Positions 10,512 through 20,797 of a stretch of DNA of 64,000 nt are shown here, piece after piece. Under the pieces are notes generated by a model that ran no database searches, was not told where the DNA came from, and saw only the letters and a list, made by a program, of their open reading frames with translations. How positions within the stretch are numbered: position 1 is the stretch's first letter; every line of letters begins with the position of its first letter. The stretch spans positions 4,216,001-4,280,000 of the forward strand of contig OY744472.1 in assembly GCA_963556145.1 (NCBI GenBank). The letters are read 5' to 3'. The position numbers were made by a program, and so were the translations under genes. Source of the DNA: Hygrocybe punicea (taxonomy: Eukaryota > Basidiomycota > Agaricomycetes > Agaricales > Hygrophoraceae).

Positions 10512-13297
10512 TTAATCGTCGTCAGGTGAGGAGTCTATGGAGGGCAGGTACATCGGATCATCTAGATCACTTGAGCCAGTATCGTCGGCATCTAGTGAAT
10601 GGCATGGGTAACCCGTGGGTATTGGCGCTGTACCCGTACCCATACCCGCAGCTACCCCTACCCGTGATCCGGCGGGTGTACCCGTCATTTTGAGCACCGG
10701 ATCGTCTAAAACGGTCAAGTATTGAGTGAGTTATGATCAAAACAATGAAGAATGATTGTTTTGATCATAACTCACCCAATACTTGACCGTTTTGGACGAT
10801 CCAGGGCTTAAAATAAAGTTCACGGGTAGGAGAATCGTACCCGTACCCGTACTCGCAACTACCCTTACCCGTGACCCGTGCGGGTCGCCATACCCATGCC
10901 ATTCACTATTGGCATCAAGGTATTGTAAGAAATCGTCCAACAGTATCGATATTTTTGAGCGGGTGTGGTAGGGTACAACTCGGAAAGTGGCAAATCGGGA
11001 TCTAGAAACCGCACCATCGAGTTTGGCTAGTATGTAGGATCTGCCGTGAGTTTTCCTGACGACGATCATAGGCCCGAAATATCATGGCTTTGCTTTTCGA
11101 TCGAGAGACATTTCGATACAAGAATTTCGGACGAGGACGAGGTTGCCAGGTTCGAAGTCAAAGGTTTTGATTGTGTTCACGTATTTCTCTTCAAATTGTT
11201 GGGTGGACGCGAGTCAAGACTTGGTGAGTTTTTCTTTGACTCAATCGAGGTCGGCCTCTCATTTATGAAGTTGGTGGGCGCGGATGACTATGAGGTCGGT
11301 CATTGACATCGCATCTTGTGTTGGCGCCATGTATGTAGCTTCAGCAAAGTCAAACAGAAAAAGCAGCTCTACTCCATGTGTGATGTAGTAGGACGAGTAC
11401 CCAAGGCTTTTGTGTGTGGTGACCTGTTCGGCCTAAAATACGGAATGGGTTACGGTATGCCATTTCTTTTCATCTCCATCACAACTTTTCATAATGGCCT
11501 CCCGGACATCTAGGTGACGCTCAATGGGTCCGTTTGCTTGTGAGTTATACGGTGAGATGTGGATGTGCCAGATACCGTAGCGGTATGCGAGGTAGTCGAG
11601 TGCTTCCACGAAGGGCTTGCCATTGTCAGTAACAATTTCTTCAAGAGCGCCCCAACGGCATAAGATATCCTCGAAAAGGAATGTGCCAATGGTCAAACTG
11701 GTCTCATGGTGTAGCATTCGAAACTCGGGATAAGCGGACAGGGAACAACGAGCCTGGACAATGTATCGATAGCTGCTGCATCATGGCATAAACATCGTGT
11801 CGACGTATGCTTTGTGGAAAAGTGAGGCCGGTGTAGCGACGGTCGGCGGAATATGGTGATAGTGCATTTGCTGTACTTGGCACTGATGACAAGACTGGAC
11901 ATACCACTTAACGTTGTGGTCGAGGTGGGGCCACCAGAAACAGTCAAGTAGGCAAGTGCGGACGGAGAATATGCCTTTATGGCCAAGGGAGTCGTGAGTG
12001 TCTTTGAGTAATTGAAGCCAATGGTCGGGCGGTATGACAAGCTTGTGTTTTCCGTGATGGTCTTTACGCCAAAGCTTGTTATTGGTGATGAAGAACTCAA
12101 GGGAGTATCTCAGGAACAGACGGTACTTGTCATCTGTGAGGTTTGCAGGTCGGGTTAAATCTCGTAACCAGGTCTCGATGAGGGCAAGATGAGCATCGGC
12201 CGTGCGGGCTTTATCGGATCATGGTATGTCAGAAATGGCTTCCTGATTTGTGTATATGAGGATGGACGGTAACTCTTGGAGTTGGTCAGCTGTGGCACAG
12301 CAGTGGCCGCATACAGCAATCAGCTTAGATGGCATGGGGACGGGTCAGTAGTTAACGACTTCCATAAAGAAACCGTAGGAGTGGTCGAGCCAATCGTCGG
12401 AGTCGTCAATCTCCTCGGGGTCTTCTGCAGTGTGGGGGCATCTGGAGAGTCCGTCAGGTGCACTGTGTGTGAAAGTGGGTACCTGAACCAGTCTGAAATT
12501 GAACAGGAGGACACTGGCTATCCATTGGTTGATCGTCACATTGGGTTGGATGTCAGGGTTGTTGAGCATCCCTTTTATATACTTGGCATCAACTTCAATG
12601 GTGAGATTGTGGACACCGATAATAAAGATCCGGTAGGCACAGAGGGCCCTGAAGAGGCCATAGAGCTCGAGCTTAGACTGGGAGTATCGGGCTCCGCGTT
12701 CATTCCATGATATTGAACCAAAATGATTCGGATAGCATTTTCCATCCACATAGATATGCATGAGAAAGAAGCTGACTCCAAGGACAGAAGAATCAATGGC
12801 GAGAATAACTTCCCATTCATGTGTGTAGTTGATAGTGCGCAGTGCTGGCGATGTGATGACGGCGTTTTTGAGGTAATCGATGGCGGTCTCTTCTTCTTCA
12901 CCAAATTCAAAGGGTGTCCTTTTGCAGGTAAGATGGATGAGAGGTTGGGAGTGGAGTGAGAAGTCTTTGATAAAGATGCACAAGACGCCGCAGATACCAA
13001 GGAAGGCACGAACTTCGGTGAGGTTGGTCGGTATAGGCCAATCGCGAATCTTCTGCACTTTGGACTTGTCGGCTACTCGTCCTTCGTATGTGCATGATGG
13101 CCAACAATGATGACTGAGGGTTGACACAACTCAAGTTTCTTGCCGTTGAAGGTACCGCTGACATAGCAGAAACGCTGAATGACGTGTTTGACACCTTGGA
13201 AGTGCTCCCAAATGAAACGTCAGATTGCTGGGTTCTCAGGTATGGTCTCGTAGGTACCGTCAGGTTGTTCGTAGTGGGTTGGAGGCCCTTTTATGGG
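10512..13297 (-). pseudogene. Gypsy pol, 3' part: reverse transcriptase thumb, RNase H, integrase
   Basis: Minus-strand frames give the end of the reverse transcriptase and its connection (about 13080, TYEGRVADKSKVQKIRDWP), then a decayed RNase H region (12950-12450). The integrase zinc-binding half follows around 12000-11880 (CHQCQ pair), then the catalytic core near 11640-11500 (IVTDNGKPF, later ANGPIERH) and the C-terminal SH3-like tail at 11069-10920 (GPMIVV, SYILAKLDG). Lesions include a TGA near 13170, a frameshift near 13075 and a frameshift in the integrase region around 11700. Substrate in life would have been the element's own cDNA. Confidence 0.8.
10593..10908. mobile_element. 316 bp foldback MITE, hAT-type (copy 2)
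   Basis: Same length, same TAGTGAATGGCA termini and same central palindrome as the copy at 8480-8795. The flanking 8-mers are tcggcatc (10585-10592) and ttggcatc (10909-10916), one mismatch. It lies inside the last codons of the gypsy pol reading frame: the tail continues on both sides (YLDAN before, DADDTGSSDLDD after, read on minus). Confidence 0.9.
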
Positions 13298-14219
13298 TAG
13301 TGTATTGCACAGGTACGGGTAAACCCGCGGGTATTGCCGCGGGTACAGCCACAGGTGCGGGTACGGGTATAGCAATTTGTACCCATGCGATTACCCGTAC
13401 CCGCGACGGGTAACCGGTAACCCGTGACATTCAGTCACACGAATGATGCATCGGGTTCAACCGCAACCGCAACAATCCAACCACAACGACCACGACAACA
13501 AAATAGAAGACCATGGTGACGAAGACCACGACAACGGCAATGGAGAGCATGGCCAGGAGGGTGGTGCACCCACCTACCGGCCCCAGTACATATCTAGATT
13601 CTACCTACATTGACATTGACTACTTCCATACCTCGCGAACACGCCCTGACGTGTCAACATCGTTTGCGAGGTGATAGGCACCAAGAAAGATGACGGGGCT
13701 CAAGACTCATCCCCGGCCCCCCACATACTGGTTGGCAATGAGCCAGAGCGCCCGGGGACAACCACCCCCATTCACCTCGCGTCCACCAGCCCACACGTCC
13801 ACCGGCCCACACGTCCAATGACGCATCAGCTGGCTTTGCACCCACCACCCCCATTCACCTCGCGTCCACCAGCCCACGCGTCCACTGGCCCATGCATCCA
13901 ACGACGCATCACCCAGCTTTGTGCCCACCCACCAACTCCACTGCACCGGGCCCGCACCCACACCCATTCCACCTCGTGCTCACATGGCGTGCATCAATTG
14001 ACACATGTCCGGTGTTGCGAGGTCAAAGGGCATGCATGTCCAGTGTTGCGAGTGTGAGACCCGCGGGTTACCCACTATGGGTACGGGTACGGGTCGGGTA
14101 TGGGTAGGAAAAAAAAGACCCGGCACAAAACCCGTACCCGCAGTGATGGGTACGGGTATTCATGGGTATGGGTACAGGTATCTTCAAAAGTACACGGGGG
14201 TTACCCGTGCAATACACTA
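13298..14219. mobile_element. 922 bp non-autonomous hAT-type element inside gypsy reverse transcriptase
   Basis: The termini are TAGTGTATTGCAC on the left and its inverse (GTGCAATACACTA) on the right. The flanking 8-mers tttatggg (13290-13297) and ttgacggg (14220-14227) differ at two positions. Subterminal sequence is rich in GGGTA/TACCC repeats. The centre holds imperfect tandem copies of a CACC/CCAGCCCAC sequence (13770-13990). No transposase is encoded. Removing the element and one flanking 8-mer restores the reverse transcriptase frame immediately after the YMDD box, which confirms the boundaries. Confidence 0.9.
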
Positions 14220-14868
14220 TTGACGGGAATATCGTCCATATATGGAACGGCAAGGTGAGGGATTTTGTCACGGAGGATGTACGTGGAGTCACCGTGTAAG
14301 ATCTGCGGGGAATTTGTGTATCCCATAGCGATCCACGTAAGTTGAAGCGTGCTGAGTGGAGACTGAAATGTCATATAGTCCCAAGACGAGGGGTGGATGA
14401 GGAGTTGGTCGAAAGAGATGAAGAGGTCAAAGGAAGCATAGCAAGAGTGGCCACCAAAGGCCTCGGCCAGGTGCTCTGTCATGGGCAGTACGGCGGGATC
14501 ACGGATAGTGATGGCATTAAGTGGCTGTAGATCGTGGACAATATGAAGGGACTTCCCATCCTTTTTCAAAATGCAAAACCAACAGGAGCGGTATGACGAA
14601 TTCAAGGGTTCATAGGTACCGGTGTTAATTTTGTCTTTGATGATGCCGATGACTTCATTGAGGATGCCAGGTGGGATTGGGATATTTCTATGGACCCATG
14701 GGTCGTGCAGTACGGTGGGAATGTGGATCGGTGGAAAGTAGTCCATGTTGAATTGCCCTTTTTCAGATTCATTCCAGGTGAAAGCGGCTTCTTGTGTTTT
14801 AATGATATGGTGGCCATGTTTCTCTTCCTCAGGCCAAAGGAATCCATCCGGGTTCATCGGCATCATGT
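14220..14868 (-). pseudogene. Gypsy pol, 5' part: reverse transcriptase fingers and palm
   Basis: About 220 codons encode the reverse transcriptase N-terminal lobe: an NPDGFLWPEEEK linker, the palm motif CILKKDGKSLHIVHDLQPLN, a degenerate FDLFISFDQ catalytic strand, and PYMDD at 14250-14236. It enters one base out of frame from Gag. In this family Gag-Pol is usually continuous, so this is a lesion or a frameshift site. It is interrupted right after YMDD by the hAT insertion. Confidence 0.85.
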
Positions 14869-16277
14869 CATGTCGTTCCTGGGTGTAGCGGGAGTGTGGG
14901 TAAATCGGCTAGCGGGTCGCCAGTGATCTCGCGTATGATCTGGTATTCATCGGGAAGAGTGGTAGAAATTGGGCAGATACGATCGGCTACTTTCTTATAC
15001 TTTTTCTTGGTGATGACTCCTTTTAGGTCCCTGGTGGTATCCGAGATATAAGTGGCGTGTTCAGTAGGGGTGTTGTTACAAATATTCGAAGAGGAAATAG
15101 ATGATGCGGAAGTAGAGATGGAACAAGAGGAGGGAAGGGTATCAGTAGTACATATCTGATTTTGTACATCAGTCAACAAAGAGATGTACTGGGCAGCAGT
15201 CTGAGGCTGAGACAAAGAAAAATCTAAATTGATGGAAAAACATAAGTCCTCTTTTAGGGGAAATGGCAAAAGGGAAGAATAGTTCATGGTATAGGTGTGG
15301 TCGCTTTCGAGTGGCGGCTTCTCATCTCCTTGCTGTGAGACGAGACAAAAGAGGTCAGATACATTGGGTTCGACTGGTTCCACTTTAGGAATGACCAGGT
15401 CATAGTGAGCGGGTGGCGGGTAGCGGGTGGCGGGTTCTATTGGAGTCGAATACCTGATGGCGGCAGGCGACGTTGACGATAGACGAGAGGTGGTGGACAG
15501 TTCAGCCGCGGTTCTGGCCAGCAGGAAGTGGGCGCAGTTATGGAAGTCCTGGAAGTCGTAAGGGTCACTGTGGAAATGGTTCAGCTTCTGATACTGCAGA
15601 TGGGTTTTGATGTCCTTTTTGAGCTTGGCATGGAAGCTGTTCTCATACGCGATGTTGCGTTCATGAGGAGAGATTCGACCTTTTTCTAAAAGGAACCCTG
15701 AAATCCAGATGAACTTGCGATAATATTTGCCAAGTTTGGTGCAGGTACGGATGCCGTAACTGGTTTGGGTGTGGGTAAGATGGTCGAGATCTGCCATCGT
15801 GTACCGATGATCGTCTTCCGTGCCCAGGTATAGCACGAGAATGCTCCTTTTGAAAGTCGCATAATTGGTGCCAGTCGCACTAGGCAGACTTGCCCAAAGC
15901 TCATAATTGCTAAGGGATGTGTAGTACAAGCTATGCTTAATGTGGCCTGCATTGTCGAGGCCAGCATCAGCAGCAAGTAGTTCGACTTCTTCGAAGAAGC
16001 GGTTTAAGTTGAGCAGGTTCCCATTGAAGGTCAGGGCCATAGAATGACCACAAGCAGGCATTTGTCGTGGGGTGAAATGGGGACCGGTAATGTGGGGACC
16101 GGTTGAAGATCTGGAGGTCGAAGTCATTGTTGGAATATGAATTGGAACGGGCTGAGACGTTGACGAAGCGGTTGTCAGGTGTACGATAGGCGGGTCAGGT
16201 AACATGGACAATGATGGCGTGGGCGAAGATGAGGACAGGGACGAGGACGAGGACGAAGTTTTCCATATTGAGAGCAA
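14868..16277 (-). CDS. Gypsy Gag-like ORF (469 residues)
   Basis: A single long ORF starts at 16277. The N-terminal ~90 residues are Ser/Thr/Pro-rich and disordered. From about residue 95 comes the typical fungal gypsy capsid pattern (MALTFNGNLLNLNRFFEEVE, later FISGFL-like and YENSFHAKL-like segments). A Pro-rich linker follows, then a basic KKKYKKVAD stretch before the pol junction. The length and lack of stops are notable given the damage in pol, so insertion and decay of pol may be fairly recent. No CCHC knuckle is present in this ORF. Confidence 0.75.
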   Translation of the reverse strand: MLSIWKTSSSSSSLSSSSPTPSLSMLPDPPIVHLTTASSTSQPVPIHIPTMTSTSRSSTGPHITGPHFTPRQMPACGHSMALTFNGNLLNLNRFFEEVELLAADAGLDNAGHIKHSLYYTSLSNYELWASLPSATGTNYATFKRSILVLYLGTEDDHRYTMADLDHLTHTQTSYGIRTCTKLGKYYRKFIWISGFLLEKGRISPHERNIAYENSFHAKLKKDIKTHLQYQKLNHFHSDPYDFQDFHNCAHFLLARTAAELSTTSRLSSTSPAAIRYSTPIEPATRYPPPAHYDLVIPKVEPVEPNVSDLFCLVSQQGDEKPPLESDHTYTMNYSSLLPFPLKEDLCFSINLDFSLSQPQTAAQYISLLTDVQNQICTTDTLPSSCSISTSASSISSSNICNNTPTEHATYISDTTRDLKGVITKKKYKKVADRICPISTTLPDEYQIIREITGDPLADLPTLPLHPGTT

Positions 16278-16618
16278 AGACGTGGATGGAGGTTTTAATG
16301 AAGTCGAGGTTGGGAATGTAGGCGATGCGGGTGTCGAACTAAGATCGGATGAGTCAGGTGTTATTGTAATAATCGGTATATCGACCGATTCGAGACTGTC
16401 GGATGAAAGATATAACAGGGTATTTGACCCTGAGATGAGTGGGAGATTGTTGTGTCGAGTGAGGTGATCAGGTACTAATTGGAAGAAGTTGTCGTTGATT
16501 GTCAGGTTGAAGGTGGCTAAAGAGAGTTCTTGTTGAAGAGTTCGTCAAGGAAGGTCTCAAAGACGATGGTCAGAGGGAGGGATATGGGAAGATGAAGCTA
16601 TGGTGGTGCTAAACTATT

Positions 16619-16637
16619 CCTCGCGGTGGGCTCCAGA
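16619..16637 (-). promoter_or_regulatory. Candidate tRNA primer-binding site of the gypsy element
   Basis: Directly inside the presumed LTR end (TACA on the minus strand at 16638) the minus strand reads TCTGGAGCCCACCGCGAGG. It starts with TGG one base in, as expected for pairing with a tRNA 3' CCA end. The tRNA species was not identified. Confidence 0.5.
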
Positions 16638-17122
16638 TGTAATGGCAAGGTCGGGGTGGCTGCGGAATAAAGATCCTAACCTGCGGGGTGTCAGCATAGA
16701 AGTGACTGGGAATAGTTTAGCAAGCCTCAGAGAAATGATAAGAAACTGAGAGTAAAAAGCCACCGAGTAAAACTACTATAACTATTGAAACCGGTCTAAG
16801 CCAATGAGGCCAACGATGTTGGGTACGGCAGGTCGGGTGTTGGGTGACGAGGAATGTAGGAATGAAGATGGTAGAACGATGGGGAGAGTGTCGAGAGAGC
16901 ATCAAGGAATCTGACAAGCTGTATGAGTGATAGATTTTACTGAGAGACTGATTCTCAGAGAGAGGAAACGGGGAAGCTGGTTTCTTATTTTGACATGGTG
17001 CTTGGGCACCATTTTTATACTACAGAATTCTCTATCTAGATTCGGACGAGAGTCCTTGGCCAATGAGAGAGAACAAAGAGGAATAGAAATGGGGAAATGA
17101 GAAGAGGGTTGCTATGCGATGG
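16638..17122 (-). repeat. Presumed 5' LTR of the gypsy element
   Basis: On the minus strand this holds a TATAAAAATGG box near 17018-17008 and runs to CCATTACA at 16638 next to the primer site. A 160 bp piece of the same sequence (16638-16800) recurs in inverted orientation at about 20637-20797. The right boundary is uncertain: it may extend to TGACA at 17127, which overlaps the start of the 310 bp repeat. Confidence 0.6.
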
Positions 17123-17690
17123 TGACAGGAAAATGGAGGGGAAAGTAAATATCCAAGAAAATGATCTAAAGATTCATACCTATCTCCGAAAGGACGAAGG
17201 GATACGTATATAAGGCAAGTCCGAAGTCGGGAATCGAGTCCAATGAGATCCGTCTGCGATAATTGGGATTCTGTGAGTTTAGGAGGTGGACCGACCCAGT
17301 ACGTGAGCAGCCATGCTAGTTGGTATGCATCGGGTTATGTTGTAGAGACTGGTATCTCCCTGGGCATGTATTCCCTCATTTTCCTTCATTCTACATTCAT
17401 TCAGTTCACTCTTCTCACTTTCCAATCACCTCTCCCAGTTCTCCCCCTTGTTTCTCATTATAGATACTATATAGTACCTATATAGTGGCTTATGTCCATA
17501 GTTACAAACAAGAAGAGATTCTTGGGTTTTTACCCCATCGACAAAACTCGCAAAACACTGAGATTATGCACCTACAAAGGCTGCTCTCTCTACAATGTCG
17601 GGTTCGAGCGTGGATCGCTAGAGACATCAGGTTCGAGCGGATTCATGCGATATCGAGTTTACGGCCTCAGAGGGTTGAGGACCCTCTACA
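17123..17690 (+). repeat. 310 bp LTR-like repeat, copy 2 (interrupted)
   Basis: It aligns end to end with 8129-8438, with its TATATAAG box near 17209, and is split by a nested LTR at 17341-17594. It abuts the gypsy LTR on the left and repeat family A on the right. Confidence 0.6.
17341..17594. mobile_element. 254 bp solo LTR nested in the 310 bp repeat
   Basis: It begins TGTAGAGA and ends TCTCTACA, an 8 bp terminal inverted repeat typical of LTR ends. It is flanked by atgt on both sides (17337-17340, 17595-17598). The uninterrupted copy at 8129-8438 gives the empty site. A related LTR lies at 36387-36655, sharing TAGATACTATATAG and CCTACAAAGGC boxes. Confidence 0.85.
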
Positions 17691-18930
17691 CCGACATTCT
17701 TCATCGCCATTGTCTTTTCCCTTACCTAGACATATTGTTTACTTCATCCCACGACAAACTGATACACAATGGCTGTACTCCCAACACAGCTAATTACAAT
17801 AATAATCATTGGCAGTATTGCCATCACTTTCCTTATCGGTTTCTACCTTGTTATGATCTATCTTTGGAATCAGCACCAAAACTCTTCTGCCATCAATACA
17901 TCCAGCTTCTGCCTCGAAAATATCTCAGCACATAATTGACAATTGCCATTCCCGGATATATGGTTTCCACTTTCGTATTCCGTGCCTACCATTATCCTCC
18001 CTGATCATCCAATGACATTCCTCACCTGCATGCATACTCTGAACAATCCTCAATCACAAGACATTTCACTGTTCCTTCCAATCCAATCATCACTGAAGCA
18101 CATTCTTTTGAACTTTGACCACAGACCATACAACTTCCCAATACAGTGAACCAACCCCTATTGTGTATTGTTCACACATCATCGCTTCAATGCAGTACCC
18201 GATGACTTGTTCCCACAGCCTGTCACCTGTGCCATGACTCAAAACCTGGATCCACATTCATTTATCCCTTTCTATCTGTAACCTTAATACCTCCCACACT
18301 CATTTACAACAATACCCTTTCTTGGAAGAATACCAACATCAAGTGGACATCATTGTTCCACACCAGGACAAGACATCACTCCTTGATACGTCATTGACAC
18401 AGATATTGTCATCTGGTACAGCTTATGCTGTTCACATGTCTGACCTCGACTCCCACCATCCTAGTTGGTTTTTCCCCAGCACATTCCTTTGTTTTCTTTC
18501 ATACCAACCTTGCTGCTATACCCACACTACCTCAAGACACTCCCTTCACCAATCCCACACTGGACAATGCCTCTCTCCAACCCAACCATGCAATGCACTT
18601 GCCAGACTGCAGACTTGCCCATTACAGCAAGTGTAGACCCCAAATTGGCAATTCTGCATATCACATGATCCAATGACAAATCATCCGAATCCGGACCTCC
18701 TCTATCCCTCAATGACACCTGGGCCTCCAGTTGGACCACAAGAACATTGACATGAGGACGCCTCATGTCCACCTCATGGTGAACACATGGTGTAGTTGGA
18801 CTTGCTGTAGCTTCATGGTTGGACTTCTATTTACCTCCCCTCAAGACCAGTCACTATATCTACTGTTCTTGCTGTTGGTTCAGACTTTTTCTTCTTTTCT
18901 CTTCTTTACGTTTAGTCTGGTTCTTGAGGC
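17691..18930. repeat. Dispersed repeat family A, copy 2 (CpG-depleted)
   Basis: It aligns with copy 1 (2380-3620) throughout. Many differences are CG in copy 1 versus TG or CA here, for example around 18000-18140. Its 3' continuation resumes at 20586 after an hAT insertion. Confidence 0.8.
17769..17939 (+). CDS. 56-residue single-pass membrane protein ORF in repeat family A (copy 2)
   Basis: It has the same 56-codon length, start context and stop as 2451-2621. The N-terminal MAVLPTQLI and the membrane segment (ITFLIGFYLVMIYLW) are kept, while the C-terminal tail differs at most positions. Intact despite heavy CpG decay around it. No known family recognised. Confidence 0.35.
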   Translation: MAVLPTQLITIIIIGSIAITFLIGFYLVMIYLWNQHQNSSAINTSSFCLENISAHN

Positions 18931-19485
18931 TAGTGATGCCGAAGTTTGGTTCGGAACCGATCCGAACCCGGTTTGAACCGCGAACCGAACCGGAAGTTCG
19001 GTTCTGGTTCAGCCATTTGGCTGAACCGAACCGCTGGTTCAGTTTGCAGTTCTGGCACTGACATGCGGTTCAAACCGCATTCAAACGCGGTTCAAACCGC
19101 GAACCGTAATGTATAGTTACCTACGTAGATACTCATTTAGATACTTAATTTTTCACATTTTTTTCTATGCAGTCGCGTGAACTTAGGTCATGTGACCTTA
19201 AACATACTCGTGCGAAACACTAACTTGAACGTTACTCAACAACCATGGTAAGTAACGGCCTCATACTATATTTTACTGACATTTTATTATATAGAACAGC
19301 CCCCCATGGCCCACCTTGACCGCATAAAGAAGGCGCCCGCGGTCAACTCCACCCAACAACCTCCCTCGCGTTCCAACGCGAGTCGGAGTGAATCGATGGC
19401 AGCAGCGGCAGCAGCAGCAACAGCAGTGGCAACACCACATACCACCACCCCGACGACGACGACGACGACGGCCAAATGACCACAA

Positions 19486-19519
<34 letters not shown>

Positions 19520-20585
19520 GGCAACGGCAACAGCAGCAGCAGCGCAGCGGCAACGGCAACAGCAGCAGCAGCAGCGGCAACGGCAACAGCAGCAGCGGCA
19601 ACGGCAGCAGCAGCAGCAGCAGCAGCAGCGCAGCGGCAACGGCAACAGCAGCAGCGGCAACGGCAACGGCAACAGCAGCAGCGGCAACGGCAACGGCAAC
19701 AGCAGCAGCGGCAACAGCAGCAGCAGCAACGGCAACGGCAACAGCAGCAGCAGTGCAGCGGCAACGGCAACAGCAGCAGCGGCAACGGCAACGGCAACAG
19801 CAGCAGCGGCAACGGCAACAGCAGCAGCAGCAGCAGCAGCGCAGCGGCAACGGCCACAGCAGCAGCAGCAGCGGCAATGGCAACAGCAGCAGCAGCAACG
19901 GCAACAGCAGCAGCAGCAGCGGCGGCAGCGGCAACGGCAGCAGCAGCAGCAGCAGCAGAGCAACACCGGCGGCAGCAGCCAGGTACGTCCCCCAAATCCA
20001 GTCCCAACGACATCGGCTAACGAGGGGAATGGACGAGGCGACGACGAAGACCCACCTCACGAACACGCCCTAGCCGCGTCAATTGACATGCGGACGCCCA
20101 TAGGAAGTCCCCAGCCCCATCCAACCTCGTGAAAACAGACAAAGCGCGTCAATTGATGTGCCCCGTTCTTCGCGAGGTCGTCAGCACGCGCGGACGCCCA
20201 TGGAAAGTCCCCGGCCCCATCCAACCTCGTGAAAACAGACGGAGCGTGTCAATTGATGCGTCCCCATTCTTCGCGAGGTAGGTAGCACGCGCGGACGCCC
20301 ATGGGAAGTGCCTGGCCCCAACCCAACCTCGCAAAAACAGACAGAGCCCCCCCATCTACCTCGTGAGGGTGACAGCCGCATCAATTGACGCGCGTCTGGC
20401 CCGCGCGAGGTATTTGGAGGTGGGTTCACAGTTCGAACCGCGTTTGAACACAGACCGAACGCCGTGAAACCATTCGACACGGTTCCGGTTCGGGTTTGGC
20501 ATTTCGCTGAACCGAACCATCGGTTCTGGTTCCGGTTTTTCAAAAATAGCGAAAAACCGGACCGAACCGAACTTCGGCAACACTA
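18931..20585. mobile_element. 1.65 kb non-autonomous hAT-type element with CAG-rich core
   Basis: The termini TAGTGATGCCGAAGTT and AACTTCGGCAACACTA are inverted repeats. The exact 8 bp target duplication cttgaggc lies at 18923-18930 and 20586-20593. Sub-terminal sequence is full of GGTTC/GAACC motifs. The core has a long CAG/CAA/CGG repeat (19388-19980), then three or four ~85 bp tandem units (20070-20370) containing AATTGATG and GCGGACGCCCAT. A short ATG-initiated frame (19304 onward) runs into the CAG repeat and stops at about 19478. No transposase domain. Confidence 0.92.
19388..19980. repeat. CAG/CAACGG hexanucleotide-type repeat tract
   Basis: About 590 bp of interleaved CAG, CAA and CGG triplets. 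All three frames on each strand are open for most of it (Gln/Arg, Ala/Thr, Ser/Asn/Gly; Ala/Val, Leu/Pro, Cys on minus), so the open frames have no coding value by themselves. Confidence 0.9.
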
Positions 20586-20593
20586 CTTGAGGC

Positions 20594-20797
20594 AGACCCT
20601 CTTGTCTTGGGTAACCCCCATGGCCCGCAATGACATTAGACCGGTTTCAATAGTTATAGTAGTTTTACTTGGCAGCTTTTTATTCTCAGTTTCTTATCAT
20701 TTCTCTGAGGCTTGCTAAACTATTCCCAGTCACTTCTACGCTGACACCCCCCAGGTTAGGATCTTTATTCCACAGCCACCCCAACCTTGCCATTACA
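20594..20797. repeat. Repeat family A tail joined to an inverted gypsy LTR fragment
   Basis: 20586 to about 20637 continues family A copy 2 (compare 3614-3660). About 20637-20797 is the reverse complement of the gypsy LTR segment 16638-16800, ending CCATTACA. The following bases (tcggcaagg) are family A in inverted orientation, so this is a solo or truncated LTR inserted in family A. Confidence 0.65.

Larger units (their letters stand above)
10512..17122 (-). mobile_element. Ty3/gypsy LTR retrotransposon, defective, with nested insertions
   Basis: On the minus strand the order is LTR (16638 to about 17122), a tRNA-primer-like site, a leader, Gag (16277-14868), reverse transcriptase, RNase H, integrase and a C-terminal tail ending about 10512. 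That is the Ty3/gypsy order. The element is cut by an hAT element in reverse transcriptase (13298-14219) and a MITE near the pol end (10593-10908), and carries frameshifts and TGA stops. The 3' LTR was not found. Confidence 0.8.

Noticed and set aside
19273..20132. Long open frames of 200-260 codons on both strands in the CAG-rich tract
   Set aside because: They are open in all frames only because of the triplet repeat; products are Ala, Leu/Pro, Cys or Gln/Arg polymers and the whole lies inside an hAT-type element.
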